The translations under genes and the position numbers were made by a program. A stretch of DNA of 64,000 bases from SXTU01 sp964478755 (GTDB lineage: Bacteria > Verrucomicrobiota > Verrucomicrobiia > Limisphaerales > SXTU01): contig CAYZJP010000009.1 of NCBI GenBank assembly GCA_964478755.1, forward strand, positions 1-64,000, read 5' to 3'. Of the stretch, positions 41,995-52,449 are shown one piece after another. Under the pieces are notes generated by a model. It worked only from the letters and a program-made list of their open reading frames with translations, was not told where the DNA came from and made no database searches. The stretch's first letter is position 1. The number at the start of each line of letters is the position of its first letter.

Positions 41995-43512
41995 ATGAAA
42001 CTTCTCCGCTCCGCCCTTGTCACGTCCGCATTCCTCTTTCTCACCGTCGCCGCGCCCGCGGATGTGAAGCTGCCCGCTGTCTTCTCCGACCACATGGTCT
42101 TGCAGCGTGACATGGCCGCGCCCGTCTGGGGCACCGCCGCGCCGGACGAGGAGGTCACCGTGTCCATCGCCGGGCAAACCGTGACTGCGAAGGCCGGCGC
42201 GGACGGCAAGTGGTCCGTCAAGCTCGCCAAACTCTCCGCCGCCGGCCCGCACACGCTGACCGTGAAAGGGAAAAACACGCTCACCATCTCCGACGTGCTC
42301 GTCGGCGAAGTCTGGCTCGGCTCCGGCCAGTCGAACATGGCGATGACCGTGAACCGCGCGAAGGATTTCGAGCAGGAGCAAGTGGCGGCGAAGCTGCCGC
42401 AGATTCGCGTGTTTACCGAGGCTTCCGGCGCGGCGAACTCCGCGCAGTCCGAGGGCAAAGGCTCGTGGGTGGTGTGCTCGCCGGAGTCTGTCGCGCGCTT
42501 CTCGGCCACGGCGTATTTCTTTGGACGCGAGATTCACAAGGCGCTCGGCGTGCCCGTCGGCCTCATCAACTCCTCCGTCGGCGGCACGCCCATCGAGTCA
42601 TGGATCGCGCCCGAGGCGCAGAAGGCTTCACCCGAACTGAAGGACTTTTTTTCGTCGCAACGCAAATCGGCCAAACAGTTTGATCCTGAGAAAGCCAGGG
42701 CAAAGTTCGAGAAAGACCTTGCCCAGTGGCAGGAGGATGCAAAGCAGGCGAAGGCCAATGGCAAGCCCGCACCCAAGCGCCCGCAGGATCCCGTGGCGTT
42801 GAACGAGCGCAAGGGGAACGTCGTCGGCCTCTTCAACGGCAAGATCGCCCCGCTCATTCCCTACGCCATCCGCGGCGCGCTGTGGTATCAGGGCGAGGCG
42901 AACTCCACGCCGGAGAAGGGTCCGTTCTATCACGCGCAACTCTCCTTGCTCGTGACCGACTGGCGCGCGCGCTGGGGCGAGGGCGACTTCCCGTTCGCGT
43001 GGGTGCAGCTCCCGAATTTTGGCGGTGCGGGCCGCGAGTGGCCGGTCGTGCGCGAGGCGATGCTCAAGACGCTTTCCCTGCCCAACACTGGCATGGCCAT
43101 CACGATCGACATCGGCGAGGAGAAGAACATCCATCCGGCGAACAAACAGGACGTGGGCCGCCGTCTTGCCGCGTGGGCGCTGGGCACGGTCTATGGACAG
43201 AAGGCCGTCACGAGCGGCCCGCTCCCGGCGGGTCATCAAGCCCAGGGCGGCACGCTCATCCTCAGCTTCACCCACACCGATGGCGGACTTGCGGCGAAGG
43301 GCGGCGAGTTGAAGGGCTTCGTCATCGCGGGTGCGGATAAGCAGTGGAAGCCCGCGCAGGCCCGCATCGAAGGCGACAAGGTCATCGTCTCGAACGCCGA
43401 CGTGAAGTCACCTGTCGCGGCACGCTACGCTTGGGAGAACTGGCCGACGTGCAACCTCTACAACGGTGCCGGTCTCCCCGCCTCACCCTTCCGCACCGAC
43501 GACTGGAAGTGA
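41995..43512 (+). CDS. Exported sialate O-acetylesterase family protein
   Basis: The protein has 505 residues with a signal peptide (RSALVTSAFLFLTVAAPADV). The SASA/SGNH motifs are VGEVWLGSGQSNMAMTV (nucleophile Ser), GALWYQGEANSTP and WVQLPNFGG. A beta-sandwich (PVWGTAAPDEEVTVSIAGQT) lies before the catalytic part, as in family members that remove acetyl groups from sialic acid or from xylan and pectin. The final D-x-x-H block is represented by IDIGEEKNIHPANKQDVGRR. With NagA and the AraC regulator nearby it may belong to an amino-sugar or sialoglycan pathway. Confidence 0.9.
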   Translation: MKLLRSALVTSAFLFLTVAAPADVKLPAVFSDHMVLQRDMAAPVWGTAAPDEEVTVSIAGQTVTAKAGADGKWSVKLAKLSAAGPHTLTVKGKNTLTISDVLVGEVWLGSGQSNMAMTVNRAKDFEQEQVAAKLPQIRVFTEASGAANSAQSEGKGSWVVCSPESVARFSATAYFFGREIHKALGVPVGLINSSVGGTPIESWIAPEAQKASPELKDFFSSQRKSAKQFDPEKARAKFEKDLAQWQEDAKQAKANGKPAPKRPQDPVALNERKGNVVGLFNGKIAPLIPYAIRGALWYQGEANSTPEKGPFYHAQLSLLVTDWRARWGEGDFPFAWVQLPNFGGAGREWPVVREAMLKTLSLPNTGMAITIDIGEEKNIHPANKQDVGRRLAAWALGTVYGQKAVTSGPLPAGHQAQGGTLILSFTHTDGGLAAKGGELKGFVIAGADKQWKPAQARIEGDKVIVSNADVKSPVAARYAWENWPTCNLYNGAGLPASPFRTDDWK

Positions 43513-43554
43513 TGCGGCAAGGGCGCGTCGTCCCGGCGCGCCCTGCCACGCGGC

Positions 43555-44673
43555 TCAAGGAATCCGCGCCTCCCGCAGCACCTCGTCCGCTCCTGCAGTC
43601 ACCACGCAAAAGTCCGCTGGCTGTCCCACCGCGATCTCGTTCTTCAAGCCCATCAGCTCGGCAGGCCGTCGCGCGAAGTGCGGCCACACGTCGCGCCAAG
43701 TTTTCCCCAGCATGGCCGCCGCCCGCGTGATGCCATCAATCGGTCGCAGCGCGGAGCCGGCGAAGTTCGGTTTCCCCGGCTGGCGCACAATCTGATCTGC
43801 GCCCACCTCCAGCTCAATCGTGCCTATGGTGTAGCGGCCCGGCGGCGCTCCAGCGGCGGACATTGCGTCCGTCGTGTAATAAATCTTCTCCGGCGACAAG
43901 GCCCGGTGCATATGCCGGAACAGCAGCGGTGAAACGTGATGCGTGTCCGGTATGAGGCTCGGCATCAGGCCCGGCGTGTCGAAGACGCGCCAGAGAATGT
44001 TGTCGTGCCGGTCCAGTTGCTGCGGAATGCCATTGCCCAAGTGCGTGAATCCCCGCGCGCCAGCCGCCACCGACTCGCGCATCCGGCCGGCTGAAGCGTT
44101 CGTGTGCCCGAGGCTCACCACGATGCCCAGCGACACCGCGAGCCTGATCGCCGCCAACGAACCGTCTCGCTCCGGCGCGAGCGTCAGCAGCACCGGGTCC
44201 GTGCCGGTGATGGCACGCAGCTCGCGGATGTCCGCCTCCGTCGCGTCACGCATGACGGCTGGATTGTGTGCCCCTTTGAATCCGGTCTCAGGAGAAAGAA
44301 ACGGTCCCTCGATATGCCAGCCGGTGAGCGACGCGCGCAACTCTGGGTTCGCGTCGCGAATGGACTTCGCGACACGCACACGAGCCATGAGTTTCGGCCA
44401 CTCATCGGTGATGAGCGTGAAGAGGAAGCGGCCGCAGCCATCGCGACGCAGCGCGCGCGCGGCGGTGAGGAGATGCGCCTCCGTCAAGTGATCGTCGCGC
44501 TGGAAGTCCACGCCCGCGTAGCCGTTGATCTGGAGATCGACCAGTGTCGGCGCGAGCCACGGGCCGTCCGTGTTCGCAGTCGCACTGACTTCCGTGATGA
44601 CGCCGTCGTTCCATTTCACGCGCAACGACTGGCCGCTGGCGAAGTGCCGTCCGCAAATCTCACCGTGGTGCAT
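43555..44673 (-). CDS. nagA: N-acetylglucosamine-6-phosphate deacetylase
   Basis: The protein has 372 residues of the amidohydrolase superfamily. The motifs are LVDLQINGYAGVDFQRDD, LTGWHIEGPFLSPETGFKGAH (metal-binding Glu), VSLGHTNASAG (His), FTHLGNGIPQ (His) and YYTTDAMSAAGAPPG (catalytic Asp). It removes acetate from GlcNAc-6-phosphate before deamination by NagB, in the cytosol. It lies 61 nt downstream of an AraC-type regulator on the same strand, which may control it. No nagB is present in the window. Confidence 0.9.
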   Translation of the reverse strand: MHHGEICGRHFASGQSLRVKWNDGVITEVSATANTDGPWLAPTLVDLQINGYAGVDFQRDDHLTEAHLLTAARALRRDGCGRFLFTLITDEWPKLMARVRVAKSIRDANPELRASLTGWHIEGPFLSPETGFKGAHNPAVMRDATEADIRELRAITGTDPVLLTLAPERDGSLAAIRLAVSLGIVVSLGHTNASAGRMRESVAAGARGFTHLGNGIPQQLDRHDNILWRVFDTPGLMPSLIPDTHHVSPLLFRHMHRALSPEKIYYTTDAMSAAGAPPGRYTIGTIELEVGADQIVRQPGKPNFAGSALRPIDGITRAAAMLGKTWRDVWPHFARRPAELMGLKNEIAVGQPADFCVVTAGADEVLREARIP

Positions 44674-44734
44674 GGCAAATTCCTAGCGTGAGCGGCGCAA
44701 GTGAACGAGGAAAATCCCGTCTGTCCGTTCCCGC

Positions 44735-45598
44735 TCACCCCGCACTGCGCTGCAACTGCCGCCGATACTCACTCGGCGTGCGGCGCATCAGCTCGCGAAA
44801 CCGCCGGTTGAAGTTCGCCAGGTTCCTGAACCCGCAGTCCAAGGCCACGTCCGTCACCTTGCGCTCTTCCTCGGCCAGCAGGCGACACGCCCGCCCCACG
44901 CGCAGCTCATTCACATATTCGGGGAGCGTCTTGCCCGTGCGCAGCTTGAAGAACCGGCTGAACGCCCCCTCGCTCAAGTGCGCCGCGCGCGCCACCGTCG
45001 CGCGGTCAATCGTCCCCGTCAGGTGCGCGTGGATGTGCGCGGTGACGCGCGCCATGCGCCCTTGATCCGCAGGTGACAAGTCCGGCACGAAGCCCGCGCT
45101 GGCGATGGGCCGCAACTCCCGCGACCCCGCCAGCACATCCAGAATGCCCAGCAGCTCCGCCACGCGCCCCAAACCCTGCGCCCCGACGAGCCGTGCCAAC
45201 CGTTCCGCCACCGCGTCCCGCGTGCGGCCGGTGATGTGCCAGCCGCGACCGGCGCGCGCGAGCAGGCGCTGCACGGCGGCAGCCTCGGGCAGTTCGAGGA
45301 AGTCTCGGCCCAGCCAGGTGCCGAGGAACCGCACGACGATGGCGTGGACGGCGGTGCGTCCGCCGCCGGAGTCCTGCTGCCAGACGTGCGGGAGATTCGC
45401 ACCGACGAGCACGAGATCGCCGGGGACGAGGGGCGTGATGGAGTCGCCGACGAGGCGGTAGCCGGTGCTCTTGAGGACGAGGGTGATTTGGAACTCCGGG
45501 TGGAAGTGCCACGTCGCACCGTAACCCGGCCCGCGCACGACCTCGCAGTGGAAGGACTCCCACTGCCGCTGCGGCGTCTGCTCGAAGACGGGTTTCAC
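44735..45598 (-). CDS. AraC-family regulator with N-terminal cupin-like domain
   Basis: The protein has 287 residues. The N-terminal cupin part (YGATWHFHPEFQITLVLKSTGYRLVGDS... LVLVGANLPHVWQQD) should bind a small ligand, perhaps a sugar. The C-terminal AraC domain has two helix-turn-helix units: IDRATVARAAHLSEGAFSRFFKLRTGKTLPEYVNELRV and KVTDVALDCGFRNLANFNRRFRELMRRTPSEYRRQ. It lies upstream of nagA on the same strand, so regulation of amino-sugar catabolism is a reasonable guess. Confidence 0.9.
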   Translation of the reverse strand: MKPVFEQTPQRQWESFHCEVVRGPGYGATWHFHPEFQITLVLKSTGYRLVGDSITPLVPGDLVLVGANLPHVWQQDSGGGRTAVHAIVVRFLGTWLGRDFLELPEAAAVQRLLARAGRGWHITGRTRDAVAERLARLVGAQGLGRVAELLGILDVLAGSRELRPIASAGFVPDLSPADQGRMARVTAHIHAHLTGTIDRATVARAAHLSEGAFSRFFKLRTGKTLPEYVNELRVGRACRLLAEEERKVTDVALDCGFRNLANFNRRFRELMRRTPSEYRRQLQRSAG

Positions 45599-45662
45599 GC
45601 TGTGACTGTAGCCAGCGCGTTGGGCAGACGGAAGCTTCTCCGAGTGCGAGGAAGGGCGGCGG

Positions 45663-47048
<1,386 letters not shown>

Positions 47049-47081
47049 CGGGAGACTGGGGATGCCCGGTGAGGGCCGGGG

Positions 47082-47546
47082 TTAAAGCGGACGGATTTTG
47101 AACAGCGGCTGGCCGAATTCGACGGGCTTGGAGTTTTCGGTGAGGACCTGGGTGATGACGCCGCGCGTCTCGGCCTTGATCTCGTTCATCACCTTCATGG
47201 CTTCGATGATGCAGACGACGGTGTCCGGGCCGACTTCGGAGCCAACGTCCACGTAGGGGGCGGACTCTGGCGAGGGCGAACGATAGAGGGTGCCGATCAT
47301 GGGCGATTTGATCTCGGCGTCGCCGGTGCCGGCAGCCGGGGCGGCGGAAGCGGCAGCGGGCAAGGCGGCAGCCGCCGGAGCTGGGGCGGCGAATTGGGCG
47401 TAAGTGGGAGCTTCCTCGAAGGCCGCCGGGCCGGCGAGATTCCCCCGCTTGAGGCGGATCTTGAACTCCTGCTTCTCCAGCTCGAACTCGGCGATGGAGT
47501 TCTTTTTCATCAAGTCAATGATGGCTTTGATGTCTTTCAGGTCCAC
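47082..47546 (-). CDS. accB: Biotin carboxyl carrier protein of acetyl-CoA carboxylase
   Basis: The protein has 154 residues. The N-terminus (MDLKDIKAIIDLMKKNSIAE) and basic segment are typical of AccB, followed by an alanine- and proline-rich linker (residues 50-72) and the biotinyl domain with MIGTLYRSPSPESAPYVDVG, the thumb loop of bacterial BCCP, and the biotin site VCIIEAMKVMNEI (Lys118). It is read before accC. A 213-bp spacer separates it from aroQ, so it probably has its own promoter. Confidence 0.97.
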   Translation of the reverse strand: MDLKDIKAIIDLMKKNSIAEFELEKQEFKIRLKRGNLAGPAAFEEAPTYAQFAAPAPAAAALPAAASAAPAAGTGDAEIKSPMIGTLYRSPSPESAPYVDVGSEVGPDTVVCIIEAMKVMNEIKAETRGVITQVLTENSKPVEFGQPLFKIRPL

Positions 47547-47759
47547 GAAGTCCTCCCGGTTAAGAGGTTGAGGTCAATATGCGAGCAGTGGCTCATGCTT
47601 GTGAAGGGCAGCCCAACTGGGCCAGACTGCGCCTGCAACATTTCAGTGGAGGCGGAGCGTAGAGAGCCGGAAAGTCAGCGTCAAGCGGGCATTCGGGAAG
47701 AAAACGAAGCCCGGTAGCTGGGCTGAAAATGCCCTGATTTGGCGCTCTCACCGGGAACT

Positions 47760-48194
47760 TCAAGAAGCCTTTAACTGTAACGCCGCCTGAAACGCCAGAT
47801 AATAAGAATTCTCCCCGAAGCCGACGATTTGCCCTTTACACACAGCAGCGATGAGGGATCTGTGCCGGAATTCCTCCCGCGCGTGAATGTTCGAGAGGTG
47901 AACCTCAATGGTCGGCACGCTGACGGCCGCGATGGCATCTCGGAGCGCGACGCTGGTGTGGGTGTAGGCGGCGGCGTTAAGCACGATAACGGCGAACTTT
48001 CCATGCGCCTGTTGAATCCAAGTGACCAGTTCACCCTCGTGGTTCGACTGGCGAAACTCCATCGCCACGCCTGCCTTGGCCGCCATCTCGCGCAGTTTAG
48101 CCTCAATGTCCGCAAGGGTCGTGCGACCGTAAATCTCCGGCTGGCGCTGGCCAAGCAGGTTCAGGTTCGGACCGTTCAAAAACAGGATGTTCAT
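47760..48194 (-). CDS. aroQ: Type II 3-dehydroquinate dehydratase
   Basis: The protein has 144 residues, the usual length for the dodecameric type II enzyme. The motifs are LFLNGPNLNLLGQRQPEIYG (with the catalytic Tyr), FRQSNHEGELVTWIQ, VLNAAAYTHTSVALRDAI and EVHLSNIHAREEFRH (catalytic His). It dehydrates 3-dehydroquinate to 3-dehydroshikimate in aromatic amino acid biosynthesis. Linkage with accBC is conserved in many bacteria. Confidence 0.96.
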   Translation of the reverse strand: MNILFLNGPNLNLLGQRQPEIYGRTTLADIEAKLREMAAKAGVAMEFRQSNHEGELVTWIQQAHGKFAVIVLNAAAYTHTSVALRDAIAAVSVPTIEVHLSNIHAREEFRHRSLIAAVCKGQIVGFGENSYYLAFQAALQLKAS

Positions 48195-48282
48195 GGCGCC
48201 GGGAGGCTAGGATTGCAGGCGCAAGGTGTCGAACCTTTAGTAAGCAGATCGGCAATGTGTCAGACAGCCTGACTGCCCAAAC

Positions 48283-48846
48283 TCACTTCTCCGCCAGCAG
48301 TTCCATAATTTTCGTCTTCATCGCCGCATAATCAGGGTCGCCTTTCACATACTGGCCGCCGGCGTGGATGTGGCGGATGACGCCGCGACGGTCCAGGAGG
48401 AAACTGACGCTGGTGAAGTCCCGGTTGTGGCCGTCCAGCCACCAGCGCTTGAGCGTGCGCCAGCCGGGGTCAATCGCCACTGGGAATTTGAAGCCGAACT
48501 CCGCCGCGCGCTCAGCGACCTGCTGCGGTTCAAGCGGTGTCGGCAGCTTGTGATGGTAGATGCCGATGACACGCAGGCCTTTCACGGCAAGGTCGGCGTG
48601 GAACTCGTCCAGCGCCGGAGCCGTCGCGCGGCAGAACTCGCACTGCGGCGCGGTCCACCAGCGAACGAGGACGACTTGACCGCGCAGGTCTTTCAACGCG
48701 AGCGGCGCGGAGTTCAGCCAGTTCGTGAGGTGCCATTCCGTCGCGGGCTGGCCAATGAGCGGGTCAGCGGCGGGCAAGCTGGTCGGACAAAAGCCGAACG
48801 CCAGTGCGAGAAGGACGGATGGGACAAACTTCGCGTTAGCGCGCAT
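48283..48846 (-). CDS. Exported thioredoxin-like redoxin (TlpA/AhpC type)
   Basis: The protein has 187 residues from the ATG at 48846, which gives the best signal peptide (FVPSVLLALAFGFCPTSLPAA); starts at 48864 and 48885 are possible. The mature part shows the TlpA-like order: LKDLRGQVVLVRWWTAPQCEFCRATAPALDEFHADL with a CxxC active site (CEFC), then VIGIYHHKLP and SFLLDRRGVIRHIHAGG. It probably reduces or oxidises thiols or cytochrome-maturation substrates in the periplasm. It follows nuoN on the same strand by about 55 nt. Confidence 0.85.
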   Translation of the reverse strand: MRANAKFVPSVLLALAFGFCPTSLPAADPLIGQPATEWHLTNWLNSAPLALKDLRGQVVLVRWWTAPQCEFCRATAPALDEFHADLAVKGLRVIGIYHHKLPTPLEPQQVAERAAEFGFKFPVAIDPGWRTLKRWWLDGHNRDFTSVSFLLDRRGVIRHIHAGGQYVKGDPDYAAMKTKIMELLAEK

Positions 48847-48901
48847 ACGAGACCAGAGGGCCATCGGGCTAAGTTTCGCCACCACCAGGCACCGCTTGCG
48901 G

Positions 48902-50365
48902 TCATACTGAGAGCTTGAGCGACTTCACCGCCTCGACCGCGAGTTCCAGTGCGCCGTCAGGATTCAGACCGAGCCAGAGCATTCCCACGATGCAAACGAC
49001 GAGGGCGAACTTCGTCGGGAGCGAGACTGTGATGGGCGTCGTGTCGGTCGCACCTGTGGACCAGTAAATCGCGCGCACCACGCCGAAGTAGTAGTAGAGC
49101 GAGATTAACACACCGACAACTGCAACGGCGAACAGCCAGTAGTAAGCGTGCCAGCGGATGCCCTCGGCGATGACGGCCTTGAGCAGGAGAAATTTTCCGA
49201 AGAAGCCCGCGAGCGGCGGAATCCCCGCGAGCGAAACCATCGCGAGTGTGAGCGATGCAGCCAGCAGCGGCGAACGCTGTGCCAGGCCAGCGAGCGAGGA
49301 AACATCCTCCGCACCAGCCTGCTGCACGACGACGGCGATGACGGTGAACGCGGCCAGCACGGTGAAGAGGTAGCCCGCGAGATAATAGAGAATCGCCGAC
49401 GAGCCAGCGCGGTTCATCACCGCGAAGCCGAGCAGCAGGTAGCCCGCGCTGGCGATGCTGCTGTAGCCGAGCAGCCGCTTGAGGTTGCGCTGCGGAATCG
49501 CGCAGAGGCTGCCGTAGAGAATCGTCCCGGCGGCCATCGCCATGAGGAGCTTCTCTAGGTTGAAGGCGAGGTCGGGAATCGCTGTGCCGAGCAGGCGCAT
49601 GAGCAGCACGACGCCGGCGGCCTTCGAGCCGACGGACAGGAAGGCCGTCGTGGGCGTGGGCGAGCCGTGATACACGTCGGGTGCCCAGATTTGGAACGGC
49701 ACGGCTGCCATCTTGAAGCCGAGGCCGACGAGCACCAGCAGCACGCCGGCAGTGAGCAGTGGCTTGTGGCCGAGCGCGGCGTTGTTGGTGAGTTTGTCGG
49801 CCAGCTCGTTGAAGTTCATCGTGCCGGCCGCGCCGAAAACGAGCGCGATGCCATAGACGAGGAATCCGGAGGACAGCGCGCCGAGGATGAGATACTTCAC
49901 GCCCGCTTCGAGCGATTCAACGCGACGACGGAGGAAGCTGACGAGCACATAGAACGTAACTGTTATCAGCTCCAGCGAGACGAAGAGCAGCATGAAGTCG
50001 TTGGCCGACGCGGCGAACATCATGCCGGCCAGCGCGAACAGAAAGAGTGCGAAAAACTCCGACTGCCCGGCCTCGAAGCGGTCGCTGAACTCGGTGGCGA
50101 TGATGAGGACGAGCAGCGCGGCGAGCAGGAAGAAGCGCTTGAACCACAGCGCGAGGCCATCGAGCACGTAGGCGTTGCCGAAGGCGTAGAGCGGCTCGCG
50201 GCCGTCGAAGGCGAAGAAGCTGTAGAGCAGCACGACCGCGACGCCAAGCGCCGCGCCGTAGCCGAGCGTGCGGCGGTCCTTGGCGGGCGTGAACCAGTCT
50301 TGCACAAGCACGACCAAGCCGAGGACAACCACGGCAAGTTCAAGGACGATGAGAGAGGCGTTCAT
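48902..50365 (-). CDS. nuoN: NADH-quinone oxidoreductase subunit N
   Basis: The protein has 487 residues and about 14 membrane segments. Proton-pumping antiporter-like signatures are FVSLELITVTFYVLVSFLRR with the key Glu, and FQIWAPDVYHGSPTPTTAFLSVGSKAAG with the key Lys. The start is MNASLIVLELAV at 50365. It is the last subunit gene of the operon and is separated from nuoM by a 505-bp spacer packed with repeats, where normally the two are adjacent. Confidence 0.96.
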   Translation of the reverse strand: MNASLIVLELAVVVLGLVVLVQDWFTPAKDRRTLGYGAALGVAVVLLYSFFAFDGREPLYAFGNAYVLDGLALWFKRFFLLAALLVLIIATEFSDRFEAGQSEFFALFLFALAGMMFAASANDFMLLFVSLELITVTFYVLVSFLRRRVESLEAGVKYLILGALSSGFLVYGIALVFGAAGTMNFNELADKLTNNAALGHKPLLTAGVLLVLVGLGFKMAAVPFQIWAPDVYHGSPTPTTAFLSVGSKAAGVVLLMRLLGTAIPDLAFNLEKLLMAMAAGTILYGSLCAIPQRNLKRLLGYSSIASAGYLLLGFAVMNRAGSSAILYYLAGYLFTVLAAFTVIAVVVQQAGAEDVSSLAGLAQRSPLLAASLTLAMVSLAGIPPLAGFFGKFLLLKAVIAEGIRWHAYYWLFAVAVVGVLISLYYYFGVVRAIYWSTGATDTTPITVSLPTKFALVVCIVGMLWLGLNPDGALELAVEAVKSLKLSV

Positions 50366-50870
50366 CAGGAAAGTTGGAGCGCGGACGCCCACGTCCGAAT
50401 TGGCTCGTGCCGGCGATTTACAATCGCCGTGTTGCGCGTGGACAGTTCGATGCCGCCTCGGACTGCTGAATCCCACGGACGGCGGTTACAAACCGCCGGC
50501 ACAGGTTCATGGAGAGGGGGAAAGGCAGTCAGCGCTCGAAGTGCTGTGGCGTCCCAGTCGGTAGAAAGCGGGATGCGTCCCTCCCTCTCCCGGCGGGAGA
50601 GGGCCGGGGTGAGGGGGAAGGGACTGCTGAAGTCAGAAGCGCAACCACCAGCCGCGAGATGCTGTTTCGCCCTCTCATTAGCACCCGGCTTCAGCCGGGT
50701 GCGCCCAAGCGCCCACGACGGAAACCGTTTTAACGGTTTCCGGCCGACCGCGCCCACGCCAAACCGTTGAAACGGTTTAGCGCTCCGCTCCGCTCTCCCA
50801 CCCGGCTGAAGCCGGGTGCTAATGAGAGCGTGCATCGGGCGCGCTGGGAGGGTGTTGGTCATCGGCAAAA
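50366..50870. repeat. Repeat mosaic in the nuoM/nuoN spacer
   Basis: No gene is seen. From left to right the spacer holds hairpins GGCGATT-TAC-AATCGCC (50412-50428) and GGCGGTT-ACA-AACCGCC (50481-50497), a CCTCTCCC...GGGAGAGG element (50582-50600), then a 157-bp compound inverted repeat: outer arms CTCTCATTAGCACCCGGC and its complement (50672-50701 and 50799-50828), inner hairpins GGAAACCGTT/AACGGTTTCC (50720-50741) and AAACCGTT-GA-AACGGTTT (50761-50778). The modules recur at 55320-55620 and 31690-31760. Any transcript from nuoM to nuoN must cross this structure. Confidence 0.92.
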
Positions 50871-52445
50871 TCATCTCGGCTGCACCGCGCGTTGCTTGGC
50901 TTCGCCGGCGGCTTTCTTCACGTCGCCGGGGCGCGCGGCTTTGTCGGCGGTCTTGGCCTCGGCCATCGCGAGGAGCGGCGCGACGCTCGGTTGAATTTTA
51001 TCGGTGAGCAACCGTGGCCAGACGCCGAGCAGCAGCAGCGCGGCGAGCAGGAGGACGAAGGGCGTCTTCGCCCACGCGCTCGCGTCCTTGAGCGCGGCCC
51101 ACTCGGGCTTCTCCGGGCCGTGCAGGATGTTGCGCACCGCGCGGAGCATATAGACCGCGCCGATGATGAGTGCGCCCCACGCGGCGAGCGTCGTCACAAG
51201 CGGGAAGACACGCCACGAACCGAAGAGCACCATCGCCTCGCCGACGAAGTTCGCGAAGCCCGGCAGGCCGCAGCCCGCGAGCATCGCCATCACGAGCGCC
51301 GCGCCGAGGAAGGGGATTTGCCGCAGCAAGCCGCCGAGCTTCTCGATTTCCAGCGTGCCGGTCTGCGCCCGCAACGTGCCGCTCAAGCCGAACGTCAGCG
51401 CCGCGAGGAAGCCGTGCGCGACCATCACGACGACCGCGCCGGTCACGCCCACGAGGTTCAGGCTGGCGATGCCGAGGAAGATGAAGCCCATGTGCGCGAC
51501 GCTGGAGTTGCCGATGAGGAGGTTCAAATCCTTCTGCCGCATCGCGACGAGGCCGCAATAGACGATGTTGCCGAGGCAGAGGAAGGCGAGGATTTCCAAC
51601 CACGCCGCCGCGCCGTCGGGCATAAGCGGGATGCCGACGCGCAGCAGGCCGTAGAGTCCGAACTTCTTCAGCACGCCGGCGTGGAGCATCGCGGTGGCGG
51701 TCGGCGCGGAGCCGTAGCCAAGCGGCGCCCAGGTGTGGAACGGCCAGAGCGAGACGAGGATGCCGAAGCCGAAAAGCAGCAGCGGGAAGATCAGCGACTG
51801 CGCGGCGAGAGGCAGGGGCTTCGCCTTCACGGCCTTGGTCAGCTCGACGAGGTCGAAGGTGTTCACGCCGGACTGGAGGTAAAGCGCGATGAGGCCGCCG
51901 AGCGCCAGCAGCGCGCCGATGCTCAGGTAGAGGGTGATTTTGAAGGTGGCGTAGTTGCGGTTCTCGCCGTGGCCCCAGACGCCAATCATGATGAACGTCG
52001 GCACCAGCGCCAGCTCGTGGAAGAAGTAGAAGAAGAAGAGGTTCAGCGACGCGAACGCGCCGAGGATGCCGCCGGTCATCACGAGCAGCAGCGTGTAATA
52101 CTCCTTCTCCAGCCGCTTGATTTCGCGCGACACGCACGCTGCGGCGAAGGCCACGATCGCGCCCATTACGATGAGGCCGAGGTTGATGCCGTCCACGCCG
52201 AGGTGCCAGCCGATGTCGAGCTTGAGCGCGGCGACGTTCACCCATGCGTGCCGCTCAACGAACCTGAAGCCGTTCTCCACGGGCGCGGCGTTGTATTTGG
52301 CGAACAGCGCGAGCGCGAGCAGCATCGAGACGAACGTCGCGGCCAGCGCGGTGAGCCGGATGAGGAACCGGTAGTTGCGCGGGATGCACAGCACGACCAG
52401 CGCGGCCAGCAGCGGGAGGAGGAAGATGGAGGAAAGCAGGGACAT
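50871..52445 (-). CDS. nuoM: NADH-quinone oxidoreductase subunit M
   Basis: The protein has 524 residues and about 14 membrane segments. It carries the antiporter-like motifs LFFFYFFHELALVPTFIMIGVWG (key Glu) and LWPFHTWAPLGYGSAPTATAMLHAGVLKKFGLYG (key Lys), and a conserved MRQKDLNLLIGNSSVAHMGFI. The C-terminus ends in an unusual charged tail (KTADKAARPGDVKKAAGEAKQRA). Its ATG at 52445 is 4 nt after the toxin stop, so it follows the toxin-antitoxin pair rather than nuoL directly. Confidence 0.96.
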   Translation of the reverse strand: MSLLSSIFLLPLLAALVVLCIPRNYRFLIRLTALAATFVSMLLALALFAKYNAAPVENGFRFVERHAWVNVAALKLDIGWHLGVDGINLGLIVMGAIVAFAAACVSREIKRLEKEYYTLLLVMTGGILGAFASLNLFFFYFFHELALVPTFIMIGVWGHGENRNYATFKITLYLSIGALLALGGLIALYLQSGVNTFDLVELTKAVKAKPLPLAAQSLIFPLLLFGFGILVSLWPFHTWAPLGYGSAPTATAMLHAGVLKKFGLYGLLRVGIPLMPDGAAAWLEILAFLCLGNIVYCGLVAMRQKDLNLLIGNSSVAHMGFIFLGIASLNLVGVTGAVVVMVAHGFLAALTFGLSGTLRAQTGTLEIEKLGGLLRQIPFLGAALVMAMLAGCGLPGFANFVGEAMVLFGSWRVFPLVTTLAAWGALIIGAVYMLRAVRNILHGPEKPEWAALKDASAWAKTPFVLLLAALLLLGVWPRLLTDKIQPSVAPLLAMAEAKTADKAARPGDVKKAAGEAKQRAVQPR

Positions 52446-52449
52446 GGAA

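Noticed and set aside
39128..41998. A 956-codon open frame on the plus strand opposite the phosphorylase and ceramidase-like genes
   Set aside because: It is antisense to two well-supported genes and its product is rich in R, A, H and G without any domain. High GC content keeps such frames open.
50366..50870. CRISPR array as an explanation for the repeats
   Set aside because: Units differ in sequence and length, are palindromic modules of several families, and have no uniform spacers or cas genes nearby.
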